Shown: positions 8,552 to 17,462 of the stretch, piece after piece
How positions within the stretch are numbered: position 1 is the stretch's first letter
Layout: each line of letters opens with the position of its first letter
NCBI RefSeq assembly: GCF_007828835.1
Contig: NZ_VIVL01000001.1
Location: 1-64,000 of the forward strand
Source: Variovorax beijingensis
GTDB lineage: Bacteria > Pseudomonadota > Gammaproteobacteria > Burkholderiales > Burkholderiaceae_C
DNA length: 64,000 bases
Reading direction: 5' to 3'
The notes under the pieces: generated by a model
Seen by the model: the letters and a program-made list of their open reading frames with translations, nothing else
Databases searched by the model: none
Told to the model about the DNA's origin: nothing
Program-made: the position numbers and the translations under genes

Positions 8552-9930
8552 CAGCGGGTTCCTCCCTGCGGCGCCGCTGCTGCTGCGCCTGCGGCCACGG
8601 GCGCCACCAGCAGCGTCACTTCGACCCGCCGGTTGCGCGCACGGTTGGCCGGCGAATCGTTGGGCACCAGCGGGTCGGCATCGCCGCGGCCTTCGGCGCG
8701 CAGGCGCTCGGGCCGGGTGACGCGCGTGGCGATCATCTTCTTGACCGCATCGGCACGCGCCTGCGAAAGCTGCCAGTTGGACGGGAAGCGCACGCTGCGG
8801 ATCGGCTGGTCATCGCTGAAGCCGCTGATGAGCACGTTGCCTTCCACCGAATTGAGCGCGTCGGCCACGCGCGCGAGCACGGGCGCATAGCGGTCGAGCA
8901 CGCGGTCGGAGCCCGATGCGAACAGGCCGTCGCCGCGCAGCACCACCACGCTGCGGTCGGCCTCGTCGCGCACCGTCAGCAGGCCGTCGCGGATCTCGGG
9001 TTCGAGAAAGCGCTGCAGGCGCGGCTGCGGCGCCGGCGCAACGGCCACGGCACGCTGCGTCTGCGGCAGGCGCACTGCATTCACCGCGGCGAATGCACCG
9101 TCGGAACGGCCGGCCAGGCTGAACGTGAGCACGCCGAACACCAGCACCAGCAGCACTGCCGCCACCGCGCCCACGGCCCACAGCGGCAACCAGTTGCGCG
9201 TGCGGCGCACCGGCGCGCTCGCGTCCTGCCAGTGCGGCGACAGCGGCACGGCAATTTCGCCGCGCGTCTGGCGGATGATCTGCAGCAGCCGCTGCTTGAG
9301 CGTTTCGAGCTGCGTGCGGCCGTTGTCGATGACGCGGAAGCGCCCTTCGAAGCCCATCGCCAGGCAGAAGTAGATGAGCTCGATCAGCTGCAGGTGCTGC
9401 TGCGGGTTCTGCACCAGCCGCGACAGCAGCTGGAAGAATTTCTCGCCGCCCCAGGTCTCGTTGTGGAACATCACGAGCAGGCTCTGCGACGACCAGATGC
9501 TGCCGCCCCAGGGCGTGAGTGCGGCCGCTTCGTCGACCGCGGTGCACAGGCAGTAGCGCGCGCCGATGATCACCTCGGGCGCGATGCCGCTTTGCTGCGC
9601 GCGCGTCTCGAAGCGCCGGACCTCGTCGACCAGGTGTTCGCGCAATTGCGCGGGCGCATCGTGGTGGCCGGTAGCGCGAATCTGCGGGATCAGGTCGAGC
9701 AGCGGGTTGGCCGCCGCGACCAGCGGGTTGTTGCCGGCCAGTGCCGTGTCGCCCGCATGCGGACGGCGTGCGTCATGCCATGCGGTGAATGACTGGGGTT
9801 GCTGCTGTCCCGCGCCGCGCGATGCCAGGGGCATGCCCGCGGGATCGCCGTTGCCGCTGTTGTTGCCGCCGCCCGGGTTGGGCGGCACGAAGCCTCCCGG
9901 ACCGACCGCCATGTCATTGACACCGTTCAT
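8551..9930 (-). CDS. tssL: T6SS membrane-complex subunit TssL (DotU) with C-terminal OmpA-like domain
   Basis: This 459-residue protein starts with a Gly/Pro-rich stretch. A DotU domain follows (about 70-265; NPLLDLIPQIR, YCLCTAVDEAALTPWG, LIELIYFCLAMGFEGRFRV), then one membrane helix (WLPLWAVGAVAAVLLVLVFGVLTF). The C-terminal OmpA/MotB-like peptidoglycan-binding domain has the motifs LISGFSDDQPI and NRARNRRVEVTLL. This is the extended TssL form that anchors itself to the cell wall, so a separate TagL protein is not needed. The ATG at 9930 follows GAGGG; an upstream extension of the frame lies inside tssK and was discarded. Confidence 0.93.
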   Translation of the reverse strand: MNGVNDMAVGPGGFVPPNPGGGNNSGNGDPAGMPLASRGAGQQQPQSFTAWHDARRPHAGDTALAGNNPLVAAANPLLDLIPQIRATGHHDAPAQLREHLVDEVRRFETRAQQSGIAPEVIIGARYCLCTAVDEAAALTPWGGSIWSSQSLLVMFHNETWGGEKFFQLLSRLVQNPQQHLQLIELIYFCLAMGFEGRFRVIDNGRTQLETLKQRLLQIIRQTRGEIAVPLSPHWQDASAPVRRTRNWLPLWAVGAVAAVLLVLVFGVLTFSLAGRSDGAFAAVNAVRLPQTQRAVAVAPAPQPRLQRFLEPEIRDGLLTVRDEADRSVVVLRGDGLFASGSDRVLDRYAPVLARVADALNSVEGNVLISGFSDDQPIRSVRFPSNWQLSQARADAVKKMIATRVTRPERLRAEGRGDADPLVPNDSPANRARNRRVEVTLLVAPVAAGAAAAAPQGGTR

Positions 9931-9938
9931 AGGGTCCC

Positions 9939-11315
9939 TCACGGACGAATTGCCCAGAACTCCATGGCCAGCCCCGGAAAGTCGCCGGCCAGGTGCATTG
10001 CAACGCCGCCCGATTTTTCGAGCTGGCGCCACATGTCGCCGCTCTTGTCGAGTTCGAAATAGTGGTAGCCCGCGTTGTATGGAATCTGGCGCGGCGCCAC
10101 CGGCAGCGGCCGCACCGTGACGCCCGGCAGCTGCAGCTGCACGAGGTCGCGGATGCGCTCCACCGAACCGATCTTGACCTGCGTCGGAAAGCGCTGCTGG
10201 ATCGCATCGGCGGGCAGGTTGGCATGCACCGCGAGCACGAAGCCTGCATTGCGCACCAGCACCGGATCGGGCATGCGGCCCACGCGCACGCCGTGGCTGC
10301 GCTCTTCGAGCTCGATGGCGATGGCGCTCTGCTCGAGCACGGCCGAGAGCGAGCGCCGCAGCTCTTCCATCAGCGGCCGGATGGTCTCGTTGAGATTGTC
10401 GTGGTCGTACTTCGGCCACACCACCGGGCGCCGCGTGGGCGAGGTGTGCGTGGCGAGATGGCAGGCCAGCTTGAACCAGTCGATGAACAGTTCCTCGGGG
10501 TGCACCTGCACCGCATGCTGCGCATGCCAGGTCGTTGCGAGATAACGGTTGACGAGTTCGAGCAGGAGAAAGTCGGAGACCTCGCTCACGCCGCCGCGGC
10601 CGGGCTGCGAGAGCCGCGAGGCCAGGGCCTCGGAGCGCTGCGTGAGCAGGCCGTGCAGTTCGGCGACCATGCTGCGCAGCATGGGGTGCGCCGATGCATC
10701 GAGCACCGGTGGAATGTAGTTGGCGTCGATCACCAGCTTGTGGTCGGTGCGCCGTTCGATCACGCGCACCGCGCCGATGGCCTGCCACTCGGCCGTGAGC
10801 GACGATGCGCGCGCGAGCCGCAGGCGCGGCTTCGCAAGCTGCAGCACCGCCGGGCCGAGCGCCACCGAATTGCCGTCGGCCACCTCGCGCTCGACCACAC
10901 CGAAGCGCGCGGCCGAGCCCTCGTCGTCGGCGAAGATGATCTCTTCGCTGCCCGTACGGCGCAGCGGCAGCGCCAGCACGATGAGTTCATCGGTCAGGTC
11001 GCTCGGCACCTCGTAGGGCAGCGGCGCATCTTCGGCGCCGAAAGAGAACGGCGTGCCGTCGGGCAGCACGCCCGCGCCGCCGAGCAGCGACACGCGGCCG
11101 AGCGCGTGTGCATCGCGATCGATGTCCAGGTTGAGCCATCCCCAATAGGCACCTTGCAGGCCCGCGGTGCGGCGCGTGACGTACTGCTCGACATAGCGCT
11201 CCAGTTGCTGGAAGTGCTGGGGCCTCAGGTACATGCCTTCGGACCACACCACGCGATTCGCCAACGCCTGCGGAAGGGCGCCCTGCTTGCCGGCGCCCGG
11301 ATTGCGAACTGTCAC
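9939..11315 (-). CDS. tssK: T6SS baseplate subunit TssK
   Basis: This protein of about 458 residues shows the TssK signature VVWSEGMYLRPQHFQQLERYVEQYV at its N-terminus and conserved blocks throughout (GTPFSFG, LRSMVAELHGLL, ELVNRYLATTWHAQHAVQVHPEELFIDWFKLACHLATHT). TssK connects the baseplate to the TssLM membrane complex. The start is either GTG at 11315 or TTG at 11318. GTG is preferred because AGGAGG sits seven bases upstream of it. A 161-base gap with hairpins separates it from tssJ. The tssL start follows within ten bases of its stop. Confidence 0.93.
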   Translation of the reverse strand: MTVRNPGAGKQGALPQALANRVVWSEGMYLRPQHFQQLERYVEQYVTRRTAGLQGAYWGWLNLDIDRDAHALGRVSLLGGAGVLPDGTPFSFGAEDAPLPYEVPSDLTDELIVLALPLRRTGSEEIIFADDEGSAARFGVVEREVADGNSVALGPAVLQLAKPRLRLARASSLTAEWQAIGAVRVIERRTDHKLVIDANYIPPVLDASAHPMLRSMVAELHGLLTQRSEALASRLSQPGRGGVSEVSDFLLLELVNRYLATTWHAQHAVQVHPEELFIDWFKLACHLATHTSPTRRPVVWPKYDHDNLNETIRPLMEELRRSLSAVLEQSAIAIELEERSHGVRVGRMPDPVLVRNAGFVLAVHANLPADAIQQRFPTQVKIGSVERIRDLVQLQLPGVTVRPLPVAPRQIPYNAGYHYFELDKSGDMWRQLEKSGGVAMHLAGDFPGLAMEFWAIRP

Positions 11316-11348
11316 CAAAGAACCTCCTGGGGCATGCCCACGCTGAAG

Positions 11349-11391
11349 CGGGAGGTCTTGTTAACGACCTCCCGATTGAATCGGTTTTTTT
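11349..11391 (+). terminator. Hairpin pair with T-run in the tssJ-tssK gap
   Basis: A perfect nine-base stem (CGGGAGGTC, eight-base loop, GACCTCCCG; 11349-11374) overlaps a second small stem, CCGAT-TGA-ATCGG (11372-11384). The second stem is followed directly by seven T residues on the plus strand. On the plus strand it looks like an intrinsic terminator, yet no rightward gene lies upstream. On the minus strand, the direction of the operon, it is a stem without a U-run, so it may instead be an RNA processing or stability element between tssJ and tssK. Confidence 0.4.
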
Positions 11392-11476
11392 CTCTGATGC
11401 TACACGGCGCTTCTTACGTTTTGCACCGCATTTAGCGTGCGAATTTCTCGCACTTTCTAACTACAAAGCCGTGAAA

Positions 11477-11992
11477 TTAACGACTTGGTAGTAACTCGAT
11501 GCCGCTCTTGCGGATCGCGATGCGCACGTTTTGCTCGCTCGGAGAAAACTGCCACACCTTGTAGAGATTGGTTTGCTTCGGCTCCTTGAGCGGCAGCACG
11601 ATGCGCCAGCGAGCGGCCTCGAGCTTGCGGTAGCCCGCGATGATGCCGATGGCACGCGAATCGAGCCCGGCCTCGCGCTTGAAGACACGCTCTTCGCCGC
11701 TGCGCATGATGGCCTGGTCGGCGTTCACGAGTTCCGCGGCCAGCGTCTCGCGGTCGCGGTCCTGTAGTGCAAAGTAGTCTGCCGTCTCGAAGTTACCGGA
11801 AGATTTCAATTCGAAGACCTTGACGAGAATCGGCGCCGGCTGGCCGCGTCCGTCGGGGTTGACGCCATCGTCGATCCTGATGGTCACCGCGTAGGGCGTG
11901 GGCAATGACTTCGCAGTCGATGCGCATCCACTGAGGCCACCAAGCAACGGTGCGGTTGCAAGTGCGCCTTGAAGCAGGGTTCGTCGATGCAT
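11477..11992 (-). CDS. tssJ: T6SS outer-membrane lipoprotein TssJ
   Basis: This 171-residue protein begins MHRRTLLQGALATAPLLGGLSGCAS, a lipoprotein signal with lipobox LSGC. The mature part has the TssJ fold signature: YAVTIRIDDGVNPDGRGQPAPILVKVFELKSSGNFETADYFAL, then GEERVFKREA and the C-terminal VRIAIRKSGIELL. TssJ anchors the TssLM complex to the outer membrane. The ATG at 11992 has AGGGAAG upstream; a longer frame from 12133 was rejected because it would bury the signal peptide. It is the first gene of the left operon and is divergent from tssQ. Confidence 0.9.
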   Translation of the reverse strand: MHRRTLLQGALATAPLLGGLSGCASTAKSLPTPYAVTIRIDDGVNPDGRGQPAPILVKVFELKSSGNFETADYFALQDRDRETLAAELVNADQAIMRSGEERVFKREAGLDSRAIGIIAGYRKLEAARWRIVLPLKEPKQTNLYKVWQFSPSEQNVRIAIRKSGIELLPSR

Positions 11993-12123
11993 TGAGATCT
12001 TCCCTAGTGGTTCGCGGCCTATATTATCGAAGTCGTGCGCACCTACCGCGTCGCATCGCGTGCCTGTCGCATGACAGCGGCACACTATCTCAAGCATTGC
12101 CTTTTGCAAGGTAGGAGAGAAGA

Positions 12124-12528
12124 TTGAAGTCATGTCTGCCTGCTTTGGCGTTCACCTTGGTTCTGGTTGCTGGTTGCACGACCACGCCGCCGCCCGAGCC
12201 GCCGCAACCCGAACGCCTGAGCCAGCAAGTGGCGCGCAGCACGCTCGAACGCGCGCAACAGGCCTATGACGAAGGCGACTACGCCAAGGCCATCACCACG
12301 CTCAAGAGCGGCGGCGTCTCGGTGTTCGACGCGGCCGAGCCCGCCACGCGGCTCGATGCCATGAAGCTCGAAGCCTTCAGCTATTGCGTGGCCAACCAGG
12401 TGCCCGAATGCCGCGCGCAGTTCCGCAAGCTCATGGATGCGTTCCCCAACTTCGACCTCACCGTGGCCGAGCGCAAGCACCCGGTGTGGGGCCCTGCCTT
12501 CGAGGCCGCCAAGCGAATGAAGCGTTGA
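12124..12528 (+). CDS. tssQ: TssQ-family T6SS-associated lipoprotein
   Basis: This 134-residue protein starts at a TTG codon preceded by AGGAGAG. The N-terminus MKSCLPALAFTLVLVAGCTTTPPPEPPQPE is a lipoprotein signal with lipobox VAGC. The mature part has a TPR-like helical repeat (ARSTLERAQQAYDEGDYAKAITTLKSG) and an FRKLMDAFPNFDL segment. It matches the TssQ lipoproteins found next to T6SS genes in Burkholderiales; their exact role is not settled, and a periplasmic chaperone or envelope link is possible. It is divergent from tssJ and probably cotranscribed with tagH and pppA. Confidence 0.78.
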   Translation: MKSCLPALAFTLVLVAGCTTTPPPEPPQPERLSQQVARSTLERAQQAYDEGDYAKAITTLKSGGVSVFDAAEPATRLDAMKLEAFSYCVANQVPECRAQFRKLMDAFPNFDLTVAERKHPVWGPAFEAAKRMKR

Positions 12529-12585
12529 ACGCCGCAGGCGATGAGCCGCGGCACGAGCCGCGCTCGACATGAACATGGAGATGCC

Positions 12586-14466
12586 ATGCGTTGGACGGTG
12601 ATCGAACATGCCGGCAAGCCGGTGACCGCAGGCCCTTCGGCCTTGCTCGCTGCACCCGGCGGAACCATCGGGCGCAGTCCCGACAACCACCTGGTGCTGC
12701 CCGACGAGCAGCGCCAGATCTCGCGCCTGCAGGCCACCGTGCGCTTCGACGACAGCGGCGCGGCGGTGCTGCGCAACATGAGTGCGGTGCTACCCATCGG
12801 CGTCAACGAACGCACGCTGCAGCACGAGCAGGAATCGCCGATCGCCGAAGGTGACCGCGTGACCATCGGAAGCTATGTGCTGGTGGCGGGGAGCGGGCAA
12901 CGCGCAGCAGTCGTGGCGCCCGCCGCGCCGCTGATGGCGGCGGCACCACCACCGGCCTCGCCTGTGCACAGCCCGCTGCCCGCCAGCGCCATGGCGCAGG
13001 CGCCCATGGACTCGCTGCTGCCCGCGGCCCCCGTCTCCGATGTGTTCTCGGACCTCTTCGGCGCCGGCGCGCTGCCGATCGGCGATACGCAGCCCGTGAC
13101 CGTGGCGATGCCGCCACCGCCGGCCATGCCGGCACCGCCGCCCGCACAGGCATTGGCGGTTGCGCCGGTGCCTGCCGCGCCGCCATCGCCGGCCCCGTCA
13201 CCGGCAAGCACGCAGACGAGCGCCTCGCAGATTCCCTCCGCCGCCGATTGGGATGCCATCCTCGCGAACGCGCCGCGGCGCGAGGCCAGCGCTGCCGAGC
13301 CCATGCCCGACCCGATGGCGCACGAGCCTTTCGAGCTGCCCTCGCAGGCGCGCAGGAACCCGGTCGATCCATTGGCCGAACTGAATCCGCAAGCGGAAGA
13401 CGGCATGTCCGACGTGGCGCTCAAGCGCGGCATGGACCCGCTGTCCTTCTTTGCCGCCGACAACGACGCGCCCTCGCCGCTGTCCGATCCGCGCCCCACC
13501 GCGCTGACCCACGAAGATCCGCTGCACGACGTGCATCCGGCGATCGACCTGCTGTCACGGCCGCCGGCGCCACAGGGCTACAGCCATTCGAACCATGCGC
13601 GTGAACTGGCGGCGCAGTTCAGGCCGCCGAACCCGGTGCCCTTCGAGCCGCAGGTGTCCGCGCAGGCCGAGCCACCACCGCCGCCGCCCCCGCCACCACC
13701 GGTGCCCGCCGCGGCCGCACGCGTGGAGGATGTCGCGCCGCCTCCTCCGAAGGCCGCGCCGACGGAGCCGCCCGCACCGCAGCAACCGAAGCCTGTTGCC
13801 GCGCCCTCGCCCGTGGCCGCGCCGCCAGTCCCTGCCGCGGCGCCGCCATCGGCACCGTCCTCTTCGGACGAACTCTTCAAGGCCTTCCTCGAAGGCGCCG
13901 GCGTGCCCGACGTGGCCGGCCAGCAGCCGCTGGATGCCGAAGCCATGCGGCGCCTCGGCCGGCTCATGCGCGCGTTCACCGACGGCACCATCGAGCTGCT
14001 CTCGTCGCGCGCCATGCTCAAGCGCGAAGTGCGCGCCGAGATCACGATGATCGTCGACGAAGAGAACAACCCCTTCAAGATCCTTCCCAATGGCCGCGCC
14101 GTGCTGATGCAGATGTTCGGCGCGCGTATGCCCGGCTTCCTATCGCCCGAAGCGGCCGTGCACGACGCGCTCGGCGACCTGCAATCGCATCAGCTCGGCA
14201 TGGTGGCCGGCATGCGCGCCGCGCTGCTCACGGTGCTCAAGCGCTTCGACCCCACGGCGCTGAACACCGCCACGCCGCACGACGGCGGCCTGGGCGAGAA
14301 GCTGCTGCCCGGCGGCCGCGAAGCGCGCCTGTGGCGCCAGCTGCAGAAGTTGCATGCCGAAACCACCGCGGCCGTCGAGGACGATTTCCAGGCCGTCTTC
14401 GGCCGGGCCTTCCAGCAGGCTTACGACAAGGAGATGGAACGGTTGAAGGAGGCGCGCCGTGCTTGA
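12586..14466 (+). CDS. tagH: T6SS-associated FHA-domain protein TagH
   Basis: This protein of about 626 residues has an N-terminal FHA domain at about residues 22-100 (GRSPDNHLVLPD, then QISRLQATVRFDD, GVNERTLQ). A very long Ala/Pro-rich low-complexity linker follows. The C-terminal TagH domain begins near FKAFLEGAGVPDV and includes GRLMRAFTDGTIELLSSRAMLKREVRAEITMI and NPFKILPNGRAVLMQMFG. FHA domains bind phosphothreonine; the family is the substrate and scaffold of PpkA. The ATG at 12586 is chosen because GGAG lies five bases upstream; an earlier ATG at 12541 would add 15 unlikely residues. It overlaps pppA by eight bases. Confidence 0.88.
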   Translation: MRWTVIEHAGKPVTAGPSALLAAPGGTIGRSPDNHLVLPDEQRQISRLQATVRFDDSGAAVLRNMSAVLPIGVNERTLQHEQESPIAEGDRVTIGSYVLVAGSGQRAAVVAPAAPLMAAAPPPASPVHSPLPASAMAQAPMDSLLPAAPVSDVFSDLFGAGALPIGDTQPVTVAMPPPPAMPAPPPAQALAVAPVPAAPPSPAPSPASTQTSASQIPSAADWDAILANAPRREASAAEPMPDPMAHEPFELPSQARRNPVDPLAELNPQAEDGMSDVALKRGMDPLSFFAADNDAPSPLSDPRPTALTHEDPLHDVHPAIDLLSRPPAPQGYSHSNHARELAAQFRPPNPVPFEPQVSAQAEPPPPPPPPPPVPAAAARVEDVAPPPPKAAPTEPPAPQQPKPVAAPSPVAAPPVPAAAPPSAPSSSDELFKAFLEGAGVPDVAGQQPLDAEAMRRLGRLMRAFTDGTIELLSSRAMLKREVRAEITMIVDEENNPFKILPNGRAVLMQMFGARMPGFLSPEAAVHDALGDLQSHQLGMVAGMRAALLTVLKRFDPTALNTATPHDGGLGEKLLPGGREARLWRQLQKLHAETTAAVEDDFQAVFGRAFQQAYDKEMERLKEARRA

Positions 14467-15280
14467 AACCACCCCCCGCGCGTTCGCGGTGCCCATCTCG
14501 ACCTCGCAGTTCTCCTGCGTGGGCGAGCGCAGCGGCAACCAGGACGCCATCGGCTACCACCTGGACGAATACAACGCCTGCTTCGTCGTGAGCGACGGCG
14601 TCGGCGGCAACGCGGGCGGCGAGCTGGCCGCGCGCATCGCGGTCGACACCGCGCTGAACACCTTCGTCGACAATCCCTCGGTGGCGCAGCATGACATCCT
14701 GCAGGCCGTGAAGGCCGCCAACGACGCCATCCTCGCCAAGCAGCGGGAGCTGGCCGACCAGAGCCGCATGAGCGCGACCATCGTCTCGCTGTTCGTGGAC
14801 CGCACCAGCGGCCAAGCCTGCTGGGCCCACGTGGGCGACAGCCGCCTCTACTGGTTCCGCCGCGGCGCGCTGATGCAGCGCACCGAAGACCACAGCCTGT
14901 CGGAGCGCTCGGGCGAGGCTGCGCTGGGCAACGGAGCCAATGGGAGCGAACGGCTGGTGAAGAGCAACCTGCTGTACCGCGCGCTCGGCGCCCGGGCCAC
15001 GGCGGAAACCACCGTGTCGACGCCGCAGCGCCTTGCCGACGGCGATGCGTTCCTGCTGTGCACCGACGGCCTGTGGCAGCTCATCTCGCAGCAGGTGATG
15101 GAACGCTCGCTGCAGCTCGCGGACAGTGCCGAGGAATGGCTCGCGCTGTTGCGCCGCGCGGCCGAAGCCAAGGCCGACGAGTCGCGCGACAACTATTCGG
15201 CGCTGGCGGTGTGGGTGGGGTTTCCGCAGCAGGTGACGCTGGCGGGGACGGCGCAGCCCGCGGCGCGCCCGGCCGCCTGA
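14459..15280 (+). CDS. pppA: PP2C-type serine/threonine phosphatase of the T6SS switch
   Basis: This 273-residue protein is a single PPM/PP2C domain. Visible metal and catalytic motifs are ERSGNQDA (about 23-30), the aspartate of VVSDGVGGNAGGE (about 43-55), WAHVGDSRLYWFR, EDHSLSE and LLCTDGLWQLI. It should reverse phosphorylation by PpkA and so switch secretion off, as known for PppA. Translation starts at a GTG overlapping the end of tagH, indicating translational coupling. It ends 28 bases from the convergent PAAR-like gene. Confidence 0.87.
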   Translation: MLETTPRAFAVPISTSQFSCVGERSGNQDAIGYHLDEYNACFVVSDGVGGNAGGELAARIAVDTALNTFVDNPSVAQHDILQAVKAANDAILAKQRELADQSRMSATIVSLFVDRTSGQACWAHVGDSRLYWFRRGALMQRTEDHSLSERSGEAALGNGANGSERLVKSNLLYRALGARATAETTVSTPQRLADGDAFLLCTDGLWQLISQQVMERSLQLADSAEEWLALLRRAAEAKADESRDNYSALAVWVGFPQQVTLAGTAQPAARPAA

Positions 15281-15308
15281 CACCCGCATCTGCCGCGGCG
15301 CCGCTTTT

Positions 15309-15689
15309 TCAGGGTGCGAGCAGCAGCACCTTGAACTGGCTCGGCACGATGCGCATGCCCACCATGTTGCAGCGGTTCTGCATCGTGATGCTGGTCACGC
15401 GAGTGGCCGGGGTTCCCTTGAGCAGCACCGTGAATGCACCGGTGAGGTGACGAGATTGCTGCATGAAGGTCTGCGACACCACCCCCCCCAGCGCCCCAGG
15501 CTGGTCGCCCAGAGTGATGGGTGTGGTGGTCGCCATGTTGTGCGCCGGCATCGCCATGAAAAGGATGTTCCAGGCGTTCGGCACGGCCATCGGTCCGAGG
15601 GCCATGTTCGGAAAGGGAATGGGCACGGGCGTGCGGCAGACGTCAGGGAACGCCAGATCCATGCCCATCAGCTGGCAGTTTGCAAACAT
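15309..15689 (-). CDS. DUF4150 PAAR-like domain protein
   Basis: This 126-residue protein starts MFANCQLMGMDLAFPDVCRTPVPIPFPNMALGPMAVPNAWNILFMAMPAHN, the pattern of DUF4150 PAAR-like proteins that cap VgrG spikes. There is no C-terminal toxin extension; the protein ends soon after the PAAR-like fold. AAGGAGC lies upstream of the ATG. It is the last gene of the vgrG-led module. It may act as a stand-alone spike tip that recruits an effector through the neighbouring adaptor proteins, an inference. Confidence 0.8.
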   Translation of the reverse strand: MFANCQLMGMDLAFPDVCRTPVPIPFPNMALGPMAVPNAWNILFMAMPAHNMATTTPITLGDQPGALGGVVSQTFMQQSRHLTGAFTVLLKGTPATRVTSITMQNRCNMVGMRIVPSQFKVLLLAP

Positions 15690-15704
15690 TGTTGAAGCTC
15701 CTTG

Positions 15705-16367
15705 TCAGCCCATGTGGATCTGCGAGGCGTCGACCTTCACCAGTTCCTTGCCGGTCACCATCGTGTGCTGGCCATGGATGCGCACCGTCTGCGTGGCCTT
15801 GCAGTCCAAATGGCCCACTCGGGACTGGTCGACCTCCTCCACCAGGCGCAGTGCATTGCGCGCCATCTGCACGATACGGTCGGCGACCGTCTCCAACACC
15901 TTGCCGACCAGCCGGGTCCGGCCCACCGTTGCATCGACGGACTGTGCCGTGACGCGCAACTGGTCCACGCGGCAATCTCCCTCGTCGGCTTGCATGGCCC
16001 ATCGCACGCTTTTCATTTCCAGAGCGGCACTGCTGCGCAGGCTGAGATTGCCCGCGCTCTCGATCGACACCGTGCCCCCGGCGCCGCCGAACGTGATATC
16101 GCCAGGGGCATCGATGCGGCTCGCGGCAGGATCGGCTTGCTCGATCACCGCGATCAGGTAGACGCGCAAGCGGTCCGGCCCCGACAGAAGCACCGTGTCG
16201 CCCTCCCGCGGCTTGAGCAGGCAGCTCGCCGCCCGCCGGCACATCCACACGGCACCTTCGTCGTCTTCGACTTGGAGTTGCCCATCGGACATGCAGGCTG
16301 TCAGCCGACCGATGAAATGGACGGGTGCCGATTCGGCCGGGGCCGAGCGGAGTGGGACGACATTCAT
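15705..16367 (-). CDS. DUF3540 domain protein
   Basis: This 220-residue protein matches the DUF3540 pattern: an N-terminal OB-like part (FIGRLTACMSDGQLQVEDDEGAVWMCRRAASCLLKPREGDTVLLSG) and a beta-rich stretch resembling the gp5/VgrG needle (GDITFGGAGGTVSIESAGNLSLRSSAALEMKS). The C-terminal segment is VRIHGQHTMVTGKELVKVDASQIHMG. It sits between the pentapeptide gene and the DUF4150 gene, and such proteins recur in this T6SS cargo module. The function is unknown; a structural or adaptor role at the spike is the reasonable guess. Confidence 0.75.
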   Translation of the reverse strand: MNVVPLRSAPAESAPVHFIGRLTACMSDGQLQVEDDEGAVWMCRRAASCLLKPREGDTVLLSGPDRLRVYLIAVIEQADPAASRIDAPGDITFGGAGGTVSIESAGNLSLRSSAALEMKSVRWAMQADEGDCRVDQLRVTAQSVDATVGRTRLVGKVLETVADRIVQMARNALRLVEEVDQSRVGHLDCKATQTVRIHGQHTMVTGKELVKVDASQIHMG

Positions 16368-16412
16368 GGTGATTCCCTTCTTGGCATTGATCGATTGCGC
16401 AGCGCCCGCCGC

Positions 16413-17462
16413 TCACGCGGAGTCGGACCAGGCTTGGGCCTTGTACAGTTCGGGGTCGTTTTCAATGATGCCACCGCGAGCGGAAAAACGGGCCCCCTGC
16501 TCATTGGTTCGGTGAAAGCGCGTACGAAGAAAGTGCGCGCCACTCATGTCCGCACTGCCGAGGTCCGCGTATGAAAAATCGGCATCCTGCAGATTCGCGC
16601 GGCGAAAAGCTGCCCCGTTCGCGCGCGCGCGATGAAACACGCTCAGCGGCAGGAAGGCATCCTCGAACGAAGTGCGCTGCAGCTTCGCGTCGACCCAGAT
16701 CGACTGTTCGAAGCGGCCGCCCGCACAGTTGGCGTCGCCGAGGTCTGCTTCGGCAAAGATGGTCTGCGCCGCCTCGGCGCCCGAGAAATCTGCATTGCGC
16801 AGCGATGCACCCTTGAAATTGCTCTGCGTCAGCGTGGCGTTGCGGAAGTCGGCTCCGTCCAGCGTGCTGTCGGTGAACTGGCATCGTTGCAGCGTCTGGC
16901 CTGCGAAGACCTGGCGCGCAAGCTCGCATTCAAGGAACACCACGCTGTCGGCCTGCATGCCGGTGAAGACAGCGGTCGCGAGGTTGAGCTTGTACATGGT
17001 GACGAAGCTCAGAACGGCACCGGTGAAGTCAGCTTGCACAAGTTTCGACTCTGCCACCGTCGCTCGATCCATGCGCACCGCGGCGAACAGGGCCTGCGTG
17101 AGGTCCGAGCGGAAGAAGGTTGCGCGGTCCAGCTGGGCACCGGACAGATCGGCCTGCTGCAGGTGCGATTCGACAAACGATGCATCCTCGAGCGCAGCCC
17201 GAGCGAATTCGGCGCGCTCGAATCGGCACCGGTAGAACTGCGCCTTGACGGAGATGGCGTCCGAAAAATCGCACTCGCCCATCCGGCAATGCGTGATCAC
17301 GCTGCCTGCCAGGTTCGCGCCCTGAAAGCTGGCGCCCGTGAAATCGATGTTGTCCCAGAGCGCGCCCGACAGGTCGAGCCCGCGAAAATCCCAGCCGCGG
17401 CATTCGATACCCTGGACCTGGACGCCATGCCGCACCTGGTCGAGCAGTTCGTCGCGCGTCAC
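16413..17462 (-). CDS. Pentapeptide-repeat protein in the T6SS cargo module
   Basis: About 349 residues, nearly all built of pentapeptide repeats of the A(D/N)LXX type (for example DLSGALWDNIDFTGASFQGANLAGS and NLQDADFSYADLGSADMSGAHF), which fold as a right-handed quadrilateral beta-helix. The GTG at 17462 overlaps the TGA of the upstream gene as GTGA and has AGGGG nine bases upstream. An ATG at 17495 would overlap the neighbour by 37 bases. No enzyme motif is seen. It looks like a partner or duplicate of the pentapeptide half of the DUF2169 protein just upstream. Confidence 0.75.
   Translation of the reverse strand: MTRDELLDQVRHGVQVQGIECRGWDFRGLDLSGALWDNIDFTGASFQGANLAGSVITHCRMGECDFSDAISVKAQFYRCRFERAEFARAALEDASFVESHLQQADLSGAQLDRATFFRSDLTQALFAAVRMDRATVAESKLVQADFTGAVLSFVTMYKLNLATAVFTGMQADSVVFLECELARQVFAGQTLQRCQFTDSTLDGADFRNATLTQSNFKGASLRNADFSGAEAAQTIFAEADLGDANCAGGRFEQSIWVDAKLQRTSFEDAFLPLSVFHRARANGAAFRRANLQDADFSYADLGSADMSGAHFLRTRFHRTNEQGARFSARGGIIENDPELYKAQAWSDSA

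Noticed and set aside
5012-8890. Very long open frame on the plus strand opposite tssM
   Set aside because: It is antisense to a well-conserved gene and its translation is rich in Arg, Ala, Gly and His without any domain. Long spurious frames are expected in high-GC DNA.
15281-15308. Intrinsic terminator between pppA and the PAAR-like gene
   Set aside because: A short GC palindrome precedes five T residues, but a proper stem and loop cannot be drawn with confidence.
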